Source of the DNA: Thiobacillus sp.
GTDB lineage: Bacteria; Pseudomonadota; Gammaproteobacteria; Burkholderiales; Thiobacillaceae
NCBI GenBank assembly: GCA_030680405.1
Contig: JAUXVT010000066.1
Location: 1-64,000, forward strand
Direction: 5' to 3'
Length of the DNA: 64,000 bases
Under the pieces are notes generated by a model. The model had not been told where the DNA came from, made no database searches, and saw only the letters and a list, made by a program, of their open reading frames with translations. Position numbers and translations under genes: made by a program. Positions within the stretch are counted from its first letter, which is position 1; each line of letters starts with the position of its first letter. This document shows positions 63,419 to 64,000 of this stretch, in pieces.

Positions 63419-64000
63419 ATGTCGCTCGTCTGCCCACAATGCGGAGGCGATAAAATCCGCAGTGGCTCGCTGCATGCCCACGACGGCGTGCGTCACCTGC
63501 TGCTGCACACGCCGCTGCGCTGCCGCGACTGCCGCCATCGCTTCTGGGTGTTCAACCCCCTCAAGCCCCTGCTGCTGCTGGCGTGCGTCGGCGCACTGGT
63601 CGGCGTGACTGCCTGGTTTGCGCTCGATCAGAACGCCGCCCTGGTCGCCGCGCAGGCACCCGCCAGCCTGCCGCACACCCGCGCCGCGCAAGGCGATGCC
63701 GAAGCGCAACTGCAGATGGGCATGCGCTACGCCGAAGGCGATGGCGTGATCCAGAGCGACAAGGAAGCCGCCAGGTGGTTTGCGCTGGCCGCCAAGCAGG
63801 GCCTGGCCGAAGCGCAATATCAATACGGCCTCGTGCTCCTGCAGGGGCGCGGGGTGGTGCAGGACTACAAGGCGGCCTTCAGCTGGATCGAAAAGCCCGC
63901 GAAGCGCGGCTACGCCAAGGCGCAATACAGCCTGGGCGAACTCTACCGCTACGGCACCGGCACCGCGATCGACAAGGCGCGCGCCTACCTGTGGTTCAAC
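63419..64000 (+). CDS. Zinc-ribbon, TM and Sel1-repeat protein (partial at window edge)
   Basis: The first 194 codons are in the window. They give an N-terminal zinc ribbon (CPQCGG...LRCRDCRHRF), a TM helix (LLLLACVGALVGVTAWFAL), then Sel1-like repeats (AAQGDAEAQLQMGMRYAEGDGV, AAKQGLAEAQYQYGLVLLQGRGV). The frame runs off the right end of the window. Sel1 proteins act as adaptors; the role here is unknown. Confidence 0.8.
   Translation, partial: MSLVCPQCGGDKIRSGSLHAHDGVRHLLLHTPLRCRDCRHRFWVFNPLKPLLLLACVGALVGVTAWFALDQNAALVAAQAPASLPHTRAAQGDAEAQLQMGMRYAEGDGVIQSDKEAARWFALAAKQGLAEAQYQYGLVLLQGRGVVQDYKAAFSWIEKPAKRGYAKAQYSLGELYRYGTGTAIDKARAYLWFN

Overview
The window is high-GC chromosomal DNA. Gene families, gene order and codon choice point to an autotrophic betaproteobacterium, plausibly a Thiobacillus/Hydrogenophilales relative; this is an inference from content, since no rRNA is present. 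The chromosomal backbone (1-35.6 kb and 62.0-64.0 kb) encodes glycine cleavage (gcvPB), lipid metabolism, a FimV-like protein, a cytochrome c552-type protein, a Calvin-cycle/glycolysis block on the minus strand (tkt, gap, pgk, pyk, fba with a terminator after fba), small metabolic genes, argA, an ABC-F ATPase, a tight five-gene operon built around a CCAEP-tail radical SAM protein, and two cytochromes c at the right end.

Between 3.5 and 9.7 kb a glycosyltransferase/PAP2 pair, a zinc-phospholipase-C-like protein and the ornithine-lipid genes olsB/olsA lie close together. The first gene of each unit is preceded by 7-mers repeating every 11 bp, as in tandem PhoB boxes. I read this as a phosphate-starvation membrane-lipid remodelling region. 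Between 25.6 and 29.2 kb a PhnD-like binding protein and its GGDEF/EAL partner are both broken by several frameshifts and a stop, while genes on each side are intact.

The region from 35,625 to 62,014 is an integrated genomic island of 26.4 kb in the 3' end of tRNA-Arg(CCG). A 55-bp direct repeat of the tRNA 3' end marks both edges, and matching 20-bp arm-type repeats lie just inside each edge. The left end carries a tyrosine integrase, small DNA-binding proteins and a PriCT-2/Toprim/DUF3987 primase-like protein, which resembles a satellite or integrative-element replication module. The rest is mainly defence-type cargo: a TIR plus caspase-like pair (type IV Thoeris-like) followed by an integron attC site and a GIY-YIG gene; a complete type I restriction-modification operon with an ImmA/IrrE-DUF4411 pair inside it; an unrecognised 858-residue protein with a zinc ribbon and a PD-(D/E)xK-like motif; a GIY-YIG/DUF4357 protein with a divergent XRE regulator; and a WYL regulator beside a 107-residue protein and a large Nudix-tailed protein.

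The backbone carries several families of small repeats: a heptamer array at the left edge, related inverted repeats in the cbb intergenic regions, and two palindromic elements inserted in frame inside coding genes. One of these palindromic elements shows compensatory changes in its hairpin between its two copies.
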